From positions 1 to 46,287 of the forward strand of contig JAYMSP010000585.1 of assembly GCA_036897095.1 (NCBI GenBank): a stretch of 46,287 nucleotides of DNA, in the 5' to 3' direction. The position numbers and the translations under genes were made by a program. Each line of letters opens with the position of its first letter. The stretch's first letter is position 1. The DNA is from Plantago elongata (lineage: Eukaryota; Streptophyta; Magnoliopsida; Lamiales; Plantaginaceae). The notes under the pieces are model-generated. The model was not told the DNA's origin. It worked only from the letters and a program-made list of their open reading frames with translations, and ran no database searches. Below are positions 45,481 through 46,287 of this stretch, one piece after another.

Positions 45481-46287
45481 TTGCGTGTTCTAAGGAACGT
45501 CTCTAACTTGGTCATTTGCTTATCTGCTCCGGTTACTACGTTAGAATGTCGAATTATGTGACGGTATGGTCGTTTGTGTCGAATTTCTGTGTAACCTCAC
45601 TCTGCCTTCTGATGCTAGTAATTTATATGCTTGCTTGCACATATCCAAAAATACGTAATCTGCCTAAAATATCTGGCCTGCCTAGTCTGTTTGCTGTTCC
45701 GTGTAAGTCTCAAATGGCAGGTAGTTAGGTTTCTACGGTTTCATTATTGTTATTGTTTTGATGCCTGTCTAAATTTGGAACCATGATTGCTGAATTTCTC
45801 ATATGTTTTAATTGTTGCTACTTGTTATGATTGTTGTTGGGGGGAATTTTAAGGGAGTTTTATAATTATTCTCGCGTAAAGTTAAGTAGTGTTATCCGTG
45901 TATCAGAAGTACGAAGTTGCATAGCGTACCAGTACCTTCAAGGTGAGCGATTTCAGGCTTTCAGCATCCGGCCCTGGGAAAGTTGTTACCTTTCATCGCC
46001 TTAAATTTCAGTACCTATTCCTGCCTATTTATCTGTTTGCCTAACACTGACTTCGGCTACACGACGACGACCGACTGACCCGATTACTAATTGCGATTCT
46101 TGACTGTATAACTGTTATTGACTTATATTTAGAGATACCTTGATATCCTGACCTGCTGATTATTCTATTCCAGTTATCTATTGATGTTTCAACCTGATTA
46201 TGTCATACTGATCCATATGCATTGCATTACATGAAAAATGATTTTTAAAGCAACCACACACTGTTTTTGGAAAAACTTGGGAAACCG

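Larger units (their letters stand above)
43766..46287 (+). mobile_element. LTR (partial, over 2.5 kb) of the same family as 1..1000, inserted in the Tat element
   Basis: Starts TGTAAGAACCATGAATTT at 43766 and runs off the right edge. Sequence from about 43900 to 44560 is homologous, in opposite orientation, to 1..900: 'ttaataaaataataa', 'ccatttggagtccagaagaa', 'acccattatacccct' and a C-rich leader after TATAAATA (44382). No coding domain or PBS is reached, so the LTR is at least 2.5 kb, as in Tekay/Del-type elements. The 44044..44556 frame is leader translation, not a gene. A fragment like the MITE at 2688 lies at about 45361..45480. Confidence 0.6.

Overview
This is a window of plant nuclear DNA, almost certainly from a eudicot. 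It has spliced genes with GT-AG introns, AT-rich intergenic DNA and dense nested transposons. Stowaway-type ends with 'agtaaagta'-rich interiors fit an asterid (perhaps Lamiales), but I cannot name a species. No bacterial-style operons, CRISPR arrays or phage genes are present.

Three host genes can be read with confidence. (1) An NRT1/PTR FAMILY (NPF) proton-coupled transporter on the + strand, 2104..10958, has four exons joining to an open 589-aa frame with a 5.8-kb first intron. (2) MSH2, the mismatch-repair MutS homologue, lies on the - strand at 18389..11342. Its thirteen exons join without a break into 944 aa with every MutS ATPase motif, and two E2F-type sites sit just upstream. It converges on the NPF gene with 383 bp between the stop codons. 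(3) A single-exon Dof zinc-finger transcription factor is on the - strand at 29202..28456. Weaker genes are a probable F-box gene of the At2g35280-like type (20894..19956, -), an unrecognised two-exon candidate at 23314..22975 (-), and an RPA70/DUF223-like OB-fold gene at 32951..33592 (+) that appears to be cut by a retrotransposon.

The rest is mostly mobile DNA. Positions 1..1000 (-) and 43766..46287 (+) are parts of LTRs of one family in opposite orientation, so retrotransposons frame the window. The left one sits in a decayed LINE (zf-RVT plus RNase H, 1001..1866). NPF introns 1 and 2 hold MITE pieces, a diverged ~80-bp tandem repeat and a decayed fragment of plastid 16S rDNA (NUPT, 8648..8823). 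Between MSH2 and Dof there are a hAT transposase C-terminal fragment, a 1093-bp non-autonomous hAT element with perfect 8-bp target duplications, and a solo gypsy LTR with perfect 5-bp duplications. That LTR carries a nested 660-bp hairpin MITE. Right of Dof come more MITEs, a Copia-like remnant and a ~10.2-kb decayed Tat-lineage Ty3/gypsy element (33590..43765). The Tat element has a 5' LTR, PBS, gag, protease, RT, RNase H, integrase and a large antisense ORF region. Its 3' end is interrupted by the right-hand LTR.

I found no convincing undescribed multi-gene system. The most useful observations are the layered insertion history, the NUPT inside a transporter intron, a ~275-bp ATT microsatellite hugging a splice donor of the mismatch-repair gene MSH2, E2F sites at MSH2, and the antisense ORF of the Tat element.
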